From Steroidobacteraceae bacterium (GTDB lineage: Bacteria; Pseudomonadota; Gammaproteobacteria; Steroidobacterales; Steroidobacteraceae), in NCBI GenBank assembly GCA_016844605.1, contig JAENJD010000004.1:1-36351 (forward strand): 36,351 nucleotides of DNA. Reading direction: 5' to 3'. How positions within the stretch are numbered: the stretch's first letter is position 1; every line of letters starts with the position of its first letter. Under the pieces are notes generated by a model that saw only the letters and a list, made by a program, of their open reading frames with translations, was not told the DNA's origin and did not search any database. This document shows positions 17,294 to 26,759 of the stretch, piece after piece. Position numbers and translations under genes: made by a program.

Positions 17294-19222
17294 ATGAGTT
17301 CTCCGGATGCTGCACGGCAGCTGACCGCACGCGCGATCATCCTGTCCCTGATCCTGACGGTGCTGCTGGCGGCGGCAAATGCCTATCTCGGCTTGTTTGC
17401 CGGACTCACGGTCGCAACCGCGATCCCGGCGGCGGTCGTCTCGATGGGCGTACTGCGCATGCTGGGCCGCTCCAGCATCCTCGAAAACAACATCGTCGCG
17501 ACCGGCGCCTCAGCAGGCTCGTCGATTGCGGCCGGCACGATCTTCACGATTCCAGCGCTCGTCATCATGGGTCACTGGACTCACTTCGAATACTGGTGGG
17601 TGCTCGCGATCGCAGGTCTCGGCGGCCTGCTCGGCGTGCTGTTCTCCGTCCCGCTGCGCCGCACGCTGATTCTCGACCAGAAACTTCAGTTTCCCGAGGG
17701 CGTCGCGACCGCCGAAGTGCTCAAGATCAGCGTGGACCCCGGCCCAGGAGTGAAGTCGCTGGCGTACGCCGCCGGGGCGGCCGCGCTCTTCAAGCTCGCG
17801 CTGTCGGGCCTCAAGTTCTCGCCGGAATCATTCATCACCGCGCGTTTCTTCGGCGAACGCACCATCGGATTCTTCGGGATCAGCCTGTCCCCCGCGCTGC
17901 TCGGTGTCGGCTACATCGTCGGATTGAACATCGGCGTGCTGATGCTGTCCGGCGGGGCATTGTCCTGGTGGATCTTCATCCCCTGGTACAACACGTTCAT
18001 GTCGGGCCACGACCCCGTACTCGCGGCGGACCTCGTCGGGCTCTCAGCCGGTGACGCGGCCTACCTGATCTGGAGCCGGCAGATCCGGTTCATCGGGGTC
18101 GGCGCGATGCTGATCGGCGGCCTGTGGTCGCTGTGGTCGTTGCGCAAGTCGCTGCTGTCCGGCATCAAGACCGGCCTGAAAGTGCGTGGCATCGCCGGCG
18201 CAGACATTCCGGAAACCGAGCGCGACCTGCCGATGAGCATGATCATGACCGGCATCGTGCTGTTCGTGATTCCGATCTTCGCGCTTTATTACGTGGTTGT
18301 GGACAGCTTCGGTATCGCCCTGACCATGGCGGTGATCATGGTGATCACCGGTTTCGTGTTTTCATCGGTCAGCGGCTACATGGCAGGCCTCGTCGGCTCT
18401 TCCAACAATCCGGTCTCCGGCATCACGATCTCGACGATCCTGTTCGCGTCGCTGATCCTGCTCGGCATCATGGGCAAGGGTTCCACGGTCGGCCCGGTCG
18501 CCGCAATCATGATCGGCGCCGTCATCTGCAACGCCGCCGCGGTCGCCGGCGACAATTTGCAGGATCTCAAGGCAGGCCAATTGATCGGCGCCACGCCGTG
18601 GCGCCAGCAAGTGATGCTCGGCATCGGCGCACTGGCAAGTGCGGCCGTCATGGCGCCGGTGCTGAATCTCCTGCTCGAGGCCTATGGCATCGGCACGCCG
18701 GCGCGTGAAGGCGTCAACGCGCTCGCCGCGCCGCAGGCGATGTTGATGGCGTCCGTCGCGAGCGGCATTTTCGGCAATGGGCTTCCCTGGAACATGGTCG
18801 CAACCGGCGCCGTGGTCGGCGCCATCACGATCACGCTGGATGAATACCTGCGCCGAAAGGGCTCGAACTGGCGCTCGCCCGTACTGGCGGTTGCCGTCGG
18901 CATCTACCTGCCGCTCGAACTTTCCACGCCGATCTTCGTCGGCGGCCTGATAGCGGAACTCGCCACACGCTGGCACAAGCGCCGCAATCCGAAGGGCGAT
19001 CCGGAAATACTGAAGCAGAATGGCCTGCTGTTCTCCGCCGGCCTGATCGCGGGTGAGGCGATCGTCGGCGTGCTGATCGCCATCCCGATCGTCGCGAGCG
19101 GCAATGCCGACGTGCTGGCGGTCGCGGAATCGATGCGGCCGGGGCAGTGGGCCGGCATTGCGGCACTTGCCGCGTTCGGCTGGTGGATGCACCGGGTGGC
19201 GACGCGCGGGGCGCGCGCCTGA
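17294..19222 (+). CDS. OPT family oligopeptide transporter
   Basis: A large inner-membrane transporter of 642 aa with about 14-16 helices. The N-terminal ANAYLGLFAGLTVATAIPAA, the SILENNIVATGASAGSSIAAG block and the FPEGVATAEVLK segment are hallmarks of the prokaryotic OPT family. SGYMAGLVGSSNNPVSGITI and NLQDLKAGQLIGATPWRQQ in the second half confirm it. OPT proteins import oligopeptides or, in some branches, metal chelates. Placement 16 bp after an ACE-like peptidase and a POT transporter favours peptides. AGGGAAG provides a ribosome site. A REP-like palindrome begins 11 bp after the stop. Confidence 0.94.
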   Translation: MSSPDAARQLTARAIILSLILTVLLAAANAYLGLFAGLTVATAIPAAVVSMGVLRMLGRSSILENNIVATGASAGSSIAAGTIFTIPALVIMGHWTHFEYWWVLAIAGLGGLLGVLFSVPLRRTLILDQKLQFPEGVATAEVLKISVDPGPGVKSLAYAAGAAALFKLALSGLKFSPESFITARFFGERTIGFFGISLSPALLGVGYIVGLNIGVLMLSGGALSWWIFIPWYNTFMSGHDPVLAADLVGLSAGDAAYLIWSRQIRFIGVGAMLIGGLWSLWSLRKSLLSGIKTGLKVRGIAGADIPETERDLPMSMIMTGIVLFVIPIFALYYVVVDSFGIALTMAVIMVITGFVFSSVSGYMAGLVGSSNNPVSGITISTILFASLILLGIMGKGSTVGPVAAIMIGAVICNAAAVAGDNLQDLKAGQLIGATPWRQQVMLGIGALASAAVMAPVLNLLLEAYGIGTPAREGVNALAAPQAMLMASVASGIFGNGLPWNMVATGAVVGAITITLDEYLRRKGSNWRSPVLAVAVGIYLPLELSTPIFVGGLIAELATRWHKRRNPKGDPEILKQNGLLFSAGLIAGEAIVGVLIAIPIVASGNADVLAVAESMRPGQWAGIAALAAFGWWMHRVATRGARA

Positions 19223-20193
19223 AAAAGGGCCTGAAAAAGGGGACGCTACCCTTTTCGGCGCAACCAGGACCGGAAAAGGGTAGCGTCCCCTTTTTCACAC
19301 CCCGGTCCAGGCTCGCGATCGCTCTCGCGATCATCTACCTCGTCTGGGGATCGAGCTTCCTCGCAGGCAAGATCCTGGTGACCGACGAGCCGCCTCTGGT
19401 TGCCGCAGGCCTGCGCTTCACCGCCGCGGGGCTGTTGTTGCTGGCATTTGCCTGGTGGCGTTCCGGCCCGCCGGTGTTCACGCGCATCGAGGTATGGCAT
19501 CTGCTCGCGATGAGTTTCCTGTCGGTGTTCTTCAGCAATGCCTGCCACATGATCGCGATGCAGTTCGTGCAGTCCAACACGGCTGCGCTGCTGAATGCGA
19601 CTCCAGCGCTCTGGATCGCCTGGCTCGGGACCTTCGGCCATCGCCGCAGCCAGCTCTCGGGTTCGGCGCGGCTCGGGCTGCTCGTGGGGCTCATCGGCGT
19701 GCTGCTGGTGCTCGCGCCGAAGGGTGGATTTCACCTTGCCGGGCTTGGCTGGCAGCTCCTGATCCTGCTCGGCTGCCTGAGCTGGTCGCTTGGCACGATC
19801 TACTATCGCAATGCCGGCGCGGCCAACACGCCGCTGATGTTCACGGCGGTACAGATGCTGACGGGCGGCATCGGCCTGCTCGCGGCAGGCGCTGTCGCCG
19901 GCGAGTCGTTTGCGTTTCAATGGACGCCGCGCGCAGTCGCCGCCATCCTGTGGCTGACGCTGATGAGCTCCTGCCTTGCCTACTCCGCCTATGCCTGGCT
20001 CACGGTTCACGCGCGCCCGATCGTGGTCGGTTCCTACGGCTATGTCTGCCCGGCCGTGGCGGCACTGGTCGGCTGGATCGTGCTCGACGAGACGCTCGCC
20101 TGGATGCAGATTACCGGAATGCTGGTGATTCTCCTCGGGATTGCGTTGGTGACGGGGTATCTGAGGCCCATGCCAAGAATGGCCGCCAGGTGA
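19183..20193 (+). CDS. EamA (DMT superfamily) transporter with REP-disrupted N-terminus
   Basis: A ten-helix drug/metabolite transporter with two EamA repeats: first helix AIALAIIYLVWGSSFLAGK, then LLNATPALWIAWLG, and in the second repeat GCLSWSLGTIYYRN and GYVCPAVAALVGWIVLDE. It resembles RhaT/RarD-type exporters of amino acids or metabolites. The true start is uncertain. Between the OPT stop and the first helix the frame runs through a REP-like palindrome (LKKGTLPFSAQPGPEKGSVP) with no ATG, GTG or TTG. The nearest starts are GTG 19183 or GTG 19147 inside the OPT gene. The next is GTG 19357, which would lose helix 1. An ancestral start was probably destroyed by the insertion. The stop overlaps the next gene by GTGA. 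Confidence 0.82.
   Translation: MDAPGGDARGARLKKGLKKGTLPFSAQPGPEKGSVPFFTPRSRLAIALAIIYLVWGSSFLAGKILVTDEPPLVAAGLRFTAAGLLLLAFAWWRSGPPVFTRIEVWHLLAMSFLSVFFSNACHMIAMQFVQSNTAALLNATPALWIAWLGTFGHRRSQLSGSARLGLLVGLIGVLLVLAPKGGFHLAGLGWQLLILLGCLSWSLGTIYYRNAGAANTPLMFTAVQMLTGGIGLLAAGAVAGESFAFQWTPRAVAAILWLTLMSSCLAYSAYAWLTVHARPIVVGSYGYVCPAVAALVGWIVLDETLAWMQITGMLVILLGIALVTGYLRPMPRMAAR
19233..19296. repeat. REP-like palindrome, copy 2
   Basis: 24-bp perfect arms (19233-19256 and 19273-19296) with core AAAAAGGGGACGCTACCCTTTT, the same as copy 1 at 4861. The loops align as AACCAGGACCGG here and AACCAAGACTGG there. A partial extra repeat of the left edge (TGAAAAAGGGCC) precedes it at 19220. It fills the junction between the OPT and EamA genes and is read as protein in the EamA frame. 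Confidence 0.9.
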
Positions 20194-20990
20194 ATATCAA
20201 GCGACCGGAAGCCGGCAATTACGAATCCTTCTATCGGGAGTTCGACTCGCCGCCGATGCGCCAATTCCGGCGCGACGCCTATGGCGAGGACATCGGCCAG
20301 CATTCCTGGGTGGACGCCAATGAATTGCGCGCGGACATCCCGCGTCTCGGACTTTCGTCTTCCAGCCGCCTGCTCGATCTTGGCTGCGGACCCTGTGGGC
20401 CGTTGACCTTCATTCTCGCCAATGTTGGCTGTCACGGTGTCGGTCTGGAACAGAGTCCCGCAGCACTGAGGATCGGGCGCGAGCGCGCGGCCTCGCTTGG
20501 CATCGAAGCCTTGCTCTCGGTTCAGGTAGCCGACCTGAATGAGCCTCTTCCGTTCGAGCCCCACTCCTTCGATGCCGCGATCTCAATCGACGTGATCCTG
20601 CATCTTCGCGATCGTCAACAGTTTTTCCGCGAAGTTGCGAGCATGCTGCGGCCGGGCGGACGGTTCCTGGCCACCGATGCAGGTGTGTTGACGGGCGACG
20701 TGTCGAATGAGGAACTGCGCAGGCGCAGCGTCCACGGCTTTACGCAATTCGCGGCCGCCGGCCGGAATGAACAATTGCTCGAAGCCGCGGGTCTTCGGGT
20801 GATCGAGATCGAAAACCGGACCACGAGTGCGCTCAGGAACGCCAGCGGCCGGCTGGCAGCCCTGCAGGCGCATCCAGTGCAACCCGGGAAGCAGCAGGAA
20901 TATCTCGAGACTGTCATCGAGTTGTCACGCAGGGGAGCGATGTCGCGCTTCATGTATCTCGCCGAAGCTCGTGAGCCGTGTACAACATGA
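20190..20990 (+). CDS. Class I SAM-dependent methyltransferase
   Basis: A 266-aa cytoplasmic methyltransferase of the UbiE/MT11 type. The start is GTG 20190 (GTGA overlap with EamA); the ORF-track start at 19455 is an artefact. N-terminal NYESFYREFDSPPMRQFRR is followed by the SAM-binding motif I LLDLGCGPCGPLTF (near residues 53-66), an acidic GVGLEQS at the end of strand 2, motif II FDAAISIDVILHL, and post-motif SMLRPGGRFLATDAG. The substrate cannot be assigned. It is more distant from small-molecule N-methyltransferases than the second methyltransferase at 29767. It is probably cotranscribed with EamA and may modify a compound that EamA handles, but that is conjecture. Confidence 0.86.
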   Translation: MNIKRPEAGNYESFYREFDSPPMRQFRRDAYGEDIGQHSWVDANELRADIPRLGLSSSSRLLDLGCGPCGPLTFILANVGCHGVGLEQSPAALRIGRERAASLGIEALLSVQVADLNEPLPFEPHSFDAAISIDVILHLRDRQQFFREVASMLRPGGRFLATDAGVLTGDVSNEELRRRSVHGFTQFAAAGRNEQLLEAAGLRVIEIENRTTSALRNASGRLAALQAHPVQPGKQQEYLETVIELSRRGAMSRFMYLAEAREPCTT

Positions 20991-21000
20991 CTCGCCGCCG

Positions 21001-22449
21001 ATGAATGAAGCCTCTCCAGTCCAGGACGAAACGGCCGCCCGCGGAATGCCGCGGGTCCTGAGGCGCTGGGCGCTGGTAGCTGGCATCGCCGCCGCGATTC
21101 TGTGGGTTGGCCCGCCAGCCGGCATCACGCCGCAGGGCTGGCGGCTGCTCGCCATATTTGTCGCGACGATCGCCGCATCCATCGTGCGACCGGCGCCGAT
21201 GGGCGCTGTCGTCTTCATTGCCGTCTGCGTGCTCGCAGTCACCGGCACAATGACGCCGGCTGACGCGCTCGCCGGTTACGCGGACCCGATCGTCTGGCTG
21301 GTGCTTTGCGCTTTCATGATCTCGCGCTCCGTCACGAAGACCGGCCTGGGCCGGCGCATCGCCTACGAGTTCATCAGGCTGCTCGGCGGCCGCTCGCTGG
21401 GTCTCGCGTATGCTCTGGTCGCGACCGACACGGTCCTCGCTTCCGTCGTGCCATCCAACGCTGCCCGCGCGGGTGGCATCGTGTTTCCTGTGGCCCGCAG
21501 CGTGGCCGAGGCCTACGAGTCCACGCCGGGCCTGACCCGGCGACGCCTGGGCGCCTTCCTGATGACGGCCGTGTACCAGGCCGACGTGGTCGCCTGCGCG
21601 ATGTTCCTGACCGGCCAGGCGTCCAACGTCATCATCGCGAAGTTCGCGCTGAGTACCGGCGGTGTCGAGCTCTCCTACGCCACGTGGTTCATCGGCGGCG
21701 TGGTCCCCGGCATCGCCTCCCTGCTGCTGGTCGTCTACCTCATCTACCGGATCTATCCGCCCGAGGTCAGGCTCACTCCGCATGCAACGCAGCTTGCGCG
21801 CGACGAACTCAGGCGCATGGGCCCGATGTCCCGCGACGAACGCATCATGCTCGCGGTCTTCGTGCTGATCGCAGGCCTCTGGATGACGACGGCCTGGCAC
21901 CATATTCCCTACACCGTGGTGGCACTGTTCGGCGTCAGTGCCCTGCTCCTGACGAATGTGCTTACCTGGGAGGATGCGCTGAGCGACAGGCAGGCCTGGG
22001 ACACATTCATCTGGTACGGCGGCCTCGTGCACATGGCCGAGGCGCTCGGCGACACCGGCGTCACGCGTCAGTTCGCGGAATTTTCCGCCGGCATGACCGC
22101 CGGCTGGGGCTGGGAACTCGCGCTGGCCGTCCTGCTGCTCGTCTATTTTTACGCCCACTACGGCTTCGCAAGCATCACCGCCCACGTCACAGCGATGTAC
22201 ATCCCCTTTCTGGTCGTGATGATCGCGGCGGGTGCGCCCCCAGTGCTCGCAGTGCTCGGGCTCGCGTATGCGTCCAATCTCCAGGCATCCCTGACCCATT
22301 ACGGCACGACCCCGGCCCCGATCTATTTCGGTTCGGGCTATGTGACGCAGCGGGAGTGGTGGACCGTCGGCTTCGTGATCTCGATCGTCACGCTGACGAT
22401 CTGGGGGACGCTGGGTCTCGCGTGGTGGAAATTGCTGGGGTGGTGGTGA
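21001..22449 (+). CDS. DASS (SLC13) family anion transporter, dicarboxylate type
   Basis: A divalent-anion transporter of 482 aa with about 11-12 membrane segments. The ATG at 21001 is preferred to the ORF-track 20827, which overlaps the methyltransferase. The paired DASS signatures are visible: VVPSNAARAGGIVFPVARS in the first half, and GQASNVIIAKFALSTG plus SLTHYGTTPAPIYFGSGY in the second. The SNAAR and THYGTTPAP sequences point to the SodiTl/CitT branch that exchanges 2-oxoglutarate, malate, citrate or other C4-C6 dicarboxylates. The specific substrate is not resolvable. It overlaps the region before the PhoD-like gene and may be cotranscribed with it. Confidence 0.9.
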   Translation: MNEASPVQDETAARGMPRVLRRWALVAGIAAAILWVGPPAGITPQGWRLLAIFVATIAASIVRPAPMGAVVFIAVCVLAVTGTMTPADALAGYADPIVWLVLCAFMISRSVTKTGLGRRIAYEFIRLLGGRSLGLAYALVATDTVLASVVPSNAARAGGIVFPVARSVAEAYESTPGLTRRRLGAFLMTAVYQADVVACAMFLTGQASNVIIAKFALSTGGVELSYATWFIGGVVPGIASLLLVVYLIYRIYPPEVRLTPHATQLARDELRRMGPMSRDERIMLAVFVLIAGLWMTTAWHHIPYTVVALFGVSALLLTNVLTWEDALSDRQAWDTFIWYGGLVHMAEALGDTGVTRQFAEFSAGMTAGWGWELALAVLLLVYFYAHYGFASITAHVTAMYIPFLVVMIAAGAPPVLAVLGLAYASNLQASLTHYGTTPAPIYFGSGYVTQREWWTVGFVISIVTLTIWGTLGLAWWKLLGWW

Positions 22450-22508
22450 CCCTGCCGCGGATTGCGCTGTTGACGGGTGCGCTGGGCCAGTACATCCTCT
22501 TGCGCGAG

Positions 22509-23687
22509 ATGCGCCAACACGATCCCGCACGGCGAATGTTGCTGCGCCAATCGATTGCCATCGCCGGTGCGGCGGTTCTCGGCGGCGCGTCAGGCTGCAC
22601 GTTGACTGCAACGGTCCGCGGCGCGGACGCCGGCCCGCCCTCGTCCGACCCGCATCCGGCGCTTGGGCGCACATTGACGCGCATCGGCTTCGGGTCCTGC
22701 GCGAATGAGGGGAAATCCCAGCCGGTCTGGGACGCGATACTCGCGAGGCAGTCCGACCTGTTCATGTTCCTCGGCGACAACATCTACGGGGACACGCGCG
22801 ACATGGCGGTGCTGCGCGCGAAGTACGCGCAATTCGCCGCGCAATCCGGCTTTGCCCGATTGCGCGAAACGACTCCGGTCGTCGCAATCTGGGACGACCA
22901 TGATTTCGGCGAGAACGATGCGGGCGGCGATTACCCGATGAAGGAAGAGACGCGGCGGATCTTCCTCGATTTCTGGAATGAGCCCTCCGGATCGCCGCGC
23001 CGGGACCGCGACGGTGTTTACGCGTCCTATGTCTTCGGCCCGCCGGGCAAGCGCGTGCAGGTGATCCTCCCGGATCTGCGCTACAACCGTACGCCGCTTC
23101 TCAAGCTCGATCTGGCGGGTGCCGACTACGAGACCTGGGCCAGGGCCAGGCTGGCGGCGGGGCTGCCGGTGCCGGGGCCGTATGCGCGCAATCCGGATCT
23201 CAAGGCAACGATGCTCGGTGAGCGGCAGTGGCATTGGCTCGAGCGGCAGCTCGAGGTGCCAGCCGATTTGCGCCTGATCGGGTCCAGTCTGCAGGTGCTC
23301 GCCGATTTCACCGGCTGGGAGGCATGGGTCACTTACCCGCGGGACCATCAGCGCCTCATCGACCTGATCCGCCGCAAGAACGCGAATGGCGTCGTGTTCC
23401 TGAGCGGCGACATTCACTACGCCGAGCTGTCGAAGCTGGACGTCAACGTGCCGTACACGCTGTGGGACCTGACGTCGAGCGGCCTGACGGAAGAATGGCC
23501 CGTGCCGACACCCAATGCGAATCGCATGAGCGAGGTGCTGCCCGAGGCCAATTTCGGGTTCATCGACATCGACTGGCAGGGACCGTCGACGCGTCTCACG
23601 CTCGGCATCGTCGATGCCGCCGGCAAGACGCGGATGTCCTGGGATGTCGAGCTGGCCAGCCTGGCCGGCGGCGGCCGTCAGACGTAG
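22509..23687 (+). CDS. PhoD-like alkaline phosphatase/phosphodiesterase, Tat lipoprotein
   Basis: A metallophosphoesterase of the alkaline phosphatase D family, 392 aa from the ATG at 22509. GTG 22446, overlapping the DASS stop, and ATG 22536 are alternatives; the ORF-track start at 21306 is wrong. The leader ARRMLLRQSIAIAGAAVLGGASGC has a twin-arginine motif, a weak hydrophobic core and a lipobox Cys, so it is probably exported by Tat and lipid-anchored. Metal-binding motifs are IGFGSCANE, FLGDNIYGDT, IWDDHDFGENDAG and FLSGDIHYAE. It would release phosphate or headgroups from extracellular phosphodiesters or monoesters. The last 10 bp overlap the convergent DUF2160 gene. Confidence 0.91.
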   Translation: MRQHDPARRMLLRQSIAIAGAAVLGGASGCTLTATVRGADAGPPSSDPHPALGRTLTRIGFGSCANEGKSQPVWDAILARQSDLFMFLGDNIYGDTRDMAVLRAKYAQFAAQSGFARLRETTPVVAIWDDHDFGENDAGGDYPMKEETRRIFLDFWNEPSGSPRRDRDGVYASYVFGPPGKRVQVILPDLRYNRTPLLKLDLAGADYETWARARLAAGLPVPGPYARNPDLKATMLGERQWHWLERQLEVPADLRLIGSSLQVLADFTGWEAWVTYPRDHQRLIDLIRRKNANGVVFLSGDIHYAELSKLDVNVPYTLWDLTSSGLTEEWPVPTPNANRMSEVLPEANFGFIDIDWQGPSTRLTLGIVDAAGKTRMSWDVELASLAGGGRQT

Positions 23688-23980
23688 CGGAATATCAGGA
23701 CGGCAACGGCGACCGATACGAGCGTCGCGGGCCACAGCGGCATGCCAATGAACGCGAGCCACAGCAGGTGAACGAACGCCGCCGCCAGCAACGAGACGAA
23801 CAGCCGGTCACCGCGCGTCGTGTCGATGCCCAGCACACCGCGGCGCGGATTTCCTCCCGGGGCGCGCAACTCCCAGACCGTCATGACGACCAGCATTGCG
23901 GCGATGAAGCCGAAGAAGCTGGCCGTCTGCCAGGTCCAGGCCATCCAGTCCATCGCGCCGGGTTCCATCGCCGCCTCCAT
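23678..23980 (-). CDS. glpU: DUF2160 small membrane protein of the glycerol ABC operon (GlpU-like)
   Basis: A 100-aa protein with three predicted helices: TASFFGFIAAMLVVMTVWEL, LFVSLLAAAFVHLLWLAFIG and PATLVSVAVAVLIFRYV. The ORF-track start (24661) reads through glpQ. The true ATG at 23980 overlaps the glpQ stop as TGATG. The loop ELRAPGGNPRRGVLGIDTTRGDRLF is typical of DUF2160, a family found almost only beside glycerol ABC importer genes, where the rhizobial homologue is called GlpU. Its role in transport is not established; an accessory membrane subunit is plausible. It is the last gene of the minus-strand operon. Confidence 0.87.
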   Translation of the reverse strand: MEAAMEPGAMDWMAWTWQTASFFGFIAAMLVVMTVWELRAPGGNPRRGVLGIDTTRGDRLFVSLLAAAFVHLLWLAFIGMPLWPATLVSVAVAVLIFRYV

Positions 23981-24780
23981 CAGACCCGCCCGAGGGCGAA
24001 GCCCTTGGCGATGTAATTGCGGACGAAATAGATCACGAATGCGCCGGGCACGATGGTCAGCGCCCCCGCCGCGGCCAGCAGGCCCAGTTCGTATCCCGAA
24101 GTGCTCGCGGTCCGCGTCATCACCGCCGCGATCGGCTTGGCGACGACCGCCGTCAGCGTCTTCGCCAGCAACAGCTCGACCCAGGAGAACATGAAGCAGA
24201 AAAATGCCGCGACCCCGATGCCTGCGGCGATCGTCGGAATGAAGATGCGGATGAAGAAGCGCCAGAACGGATAACCGTCGACGAAGGCAGTTTCGTCGAG
24301 TTCCTTGGGCACGCCGGACATGAATCCCTCGAGGATCCATACCGCCAGCGGTATGTTGAACAGGCAGTGCGCAAGTGCCACTGCGACATGGGTGTCGAAC
24401 AGCCCGATTGCGGAATACAACTGGAAGAACGGCAGCGCGAATACCGCGGGTGGCGCCATGCGATTGCTGAGCAGCCAGAAGAACAGGTGCTTGTCGCCCA
24501 TGAAGCGGTAGCGCGAAAACGCGTATGCCGCGGGCAGAGCCAATGACACGCTGATGACCGTATTCATCAGTACATAGGCGAGTGAATTGAGATACCCGGT
24601 GTACCAGGTCGGGTCGGTCAGGATCGTGCGGTAGTTTTCCAGCGTGAAGTGGTCGGGCCACAGGGTGAACGATCCGAGGATCTCATTGGTCGTCTTGAAC
24701 GACATGTTCAGCAGCCAATAGATCGGCAGCAGCACGAACACGATGTACAGCGCCGGGACCAGCCACTTGATCCGCTTCAT
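23980..24780 (-). CDS. glpQ: Glycerol ABC transporter permease GlpQ-type
   Basis: The second inner-membrane permease of a carbohydrate-type (CUT1/MalG-like) ABC importer; 266 aa from the ATG at 24780 (the ORF track starts at GTG 24798). Six helices are predicted. MKRIKWLVPALYIVFVLLPIYWLLNMSFK is the usual MalG-like opening, and the EAA loop GVPKELDETAFVDGYPFW couples to an ATPase. The symbol follows the Rhizobium glp ABC operon and should not be confused with glycerophosphodiester phosphodiesterase GlpQ. It lies 28 bp after glpP and overlaps the DUF2160 gene by TGATG. Transport of glycerol is inferred from operon content. Confidence 0.88.
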   Translation of the reverse strand: MKRIKWLVPALYIVFVLLPIYWLLNMSFKTTNEILGSFTLWPDHFTLENYRTILTDPTWYTGYLNSLAYVLMNTVISVSLALPAAYAFSRYRFMGDKHLFFWLLSNRMAPPAVFALPFFQLYSAIGLFDTHVAVALAHCLFNIPLAVWILEGFMSGVPKELDETAFVDGYPFWRFFIRIFIPTIAAGIGVAAFFCFMFSWVELLLAKTLTAVVAKPIAAVMTRTASTSGYELGLLAAAGALTIVPGAFVIYFVRNYIAKGFALGRV

Positions 24781-24808
24781 TGCCGCACCGACGCGCACCG
24801 GGTTCTCA

Positions 24809-25671
<863 letters not shown>

Positions 25672-25675
<4 letters not shown>

Positions 25676-26751
25676 CCGGGCTCTCCGCCCTGGCGCCATC
25701 CATCCGCGTAGAGGTACGTAAACGAGGGATCAAATCGCAGGAACGCGCGTTCCGAAGGTAGCGGCGTGTCCTCGCCCACCAGCAGCCGGATGGTGGACTG
25801 CTCGTGCCGCGTCTCCACCACGCGGAAGCGTCCGGCGTCCGCCACTTTTTCGATATTGACAGGGATGCCGGTTCCCGCAAATGAGACGAACTCCGGCCGC
25901 ACGCCTATCTGCAGTTGCGCTCCCACGGGTGCCGCTCCCGGCGCAGCGGCCATCTGCACTGCGTGCCCGGCGAATCGCGTCACGCCGCCGTCAAGTGTCG
26001 CCGGCAGCAGGTTCATGCCCGGCGAACCGATGAAATGCCCCACAAAGGTGTGCTGCGGCCGCTCAAACAGGTCCACCGGCGTTCCCGCCTGCACCACGAT
26101 TCCGTCGTTCATGACGATCACGCGGTCGGCGAAGGTCAGCGCTTCCGTCTGGTCGTGCGTCACGTAGATCATCGTGATGCCGAGCCGCCGGTGCAGTTCC
26201 TTCAACTTGGAACGCAGGCGCCACTTCAGCTGTGGATCGATCACCGTCAATGGCTCGTCGAACATGATCACGTTGACGTCGGAACGCACCAGACCGCGCC
26301 CCAGCGAAATCTTCTGCTTCCCGTCCGCGGTCAATCCGGATGCCCTGCGATCCAGCATGTCCCCCAGATCGAGCATTGCCGCAATCTCGCGCACGCGGCG
26401 GTCAACCGCGTCACCCGGCACGCCGCGATTGCGCAGCGGAAAGGCGAGATTGTCGTACACGCTCATCGTGTCGTAGACGACCGGGAACTGGAACACCTGC
26501 GCAATTTCGCGCGCATCGGGAGCGAGCGACGTGACATCGCGCTCGTCGAACCAGACCGATCCTTCACTCGGCTTCAGCAGCCCGGAAATGATGTTCAGCA
26601 GCGTGGTCTTGCCGCAGCCGGACGGTCCCAGCAGCGCGTTGGCGCTGCCGTCCGGGAATTCCAGTTCGAATCGCTTCAGCGCCCAGTCGGATTCCGCGGC
26701 CGGGTTGTGCCTGTAGCAGTGCCTCAGATTTCTTAAGGAGATGCGCGCCAT
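25672..26751 (-). CDS. glpT: Glycerol ABC transporter ATPase GlpT-type (degenerate signature)
   Basis: One of two ATPases of the importer, 359 aa. Walker A GPSGCGKTT is at residues 42-50, the Q-loop at QVFQFPVVYDTMSVY, Walker B IMFDEP with Glu165, and the H-loop VTHDQTEAL with His198. The ABC signature is abnormal: LTADGKQKIS (from 139) replaces LSGGQQQR, and the D-loop reads LTVID. I recall the same signature in GlpT proteins of other bacteria, so it is probably a family trait rather than damage. A C-terminal TOBE-like regulatory domain follows (residues ~245-359). It should pair with GlpS rather than homodimerise. This is not the glycerol-3-phosphate permease also called GlpT. Confidence 0.9.
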
Positions 26752-26759
26752 GTGCGTCC

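Noticed and set aside
20950-22674. 574-aa minus-strand ORF
   Set aside because: It is antisense to the DASS transporter and enters the methyltransferase and PhoD-like genes. Its Arg/His/Asp/Gly-rich content matches no family.
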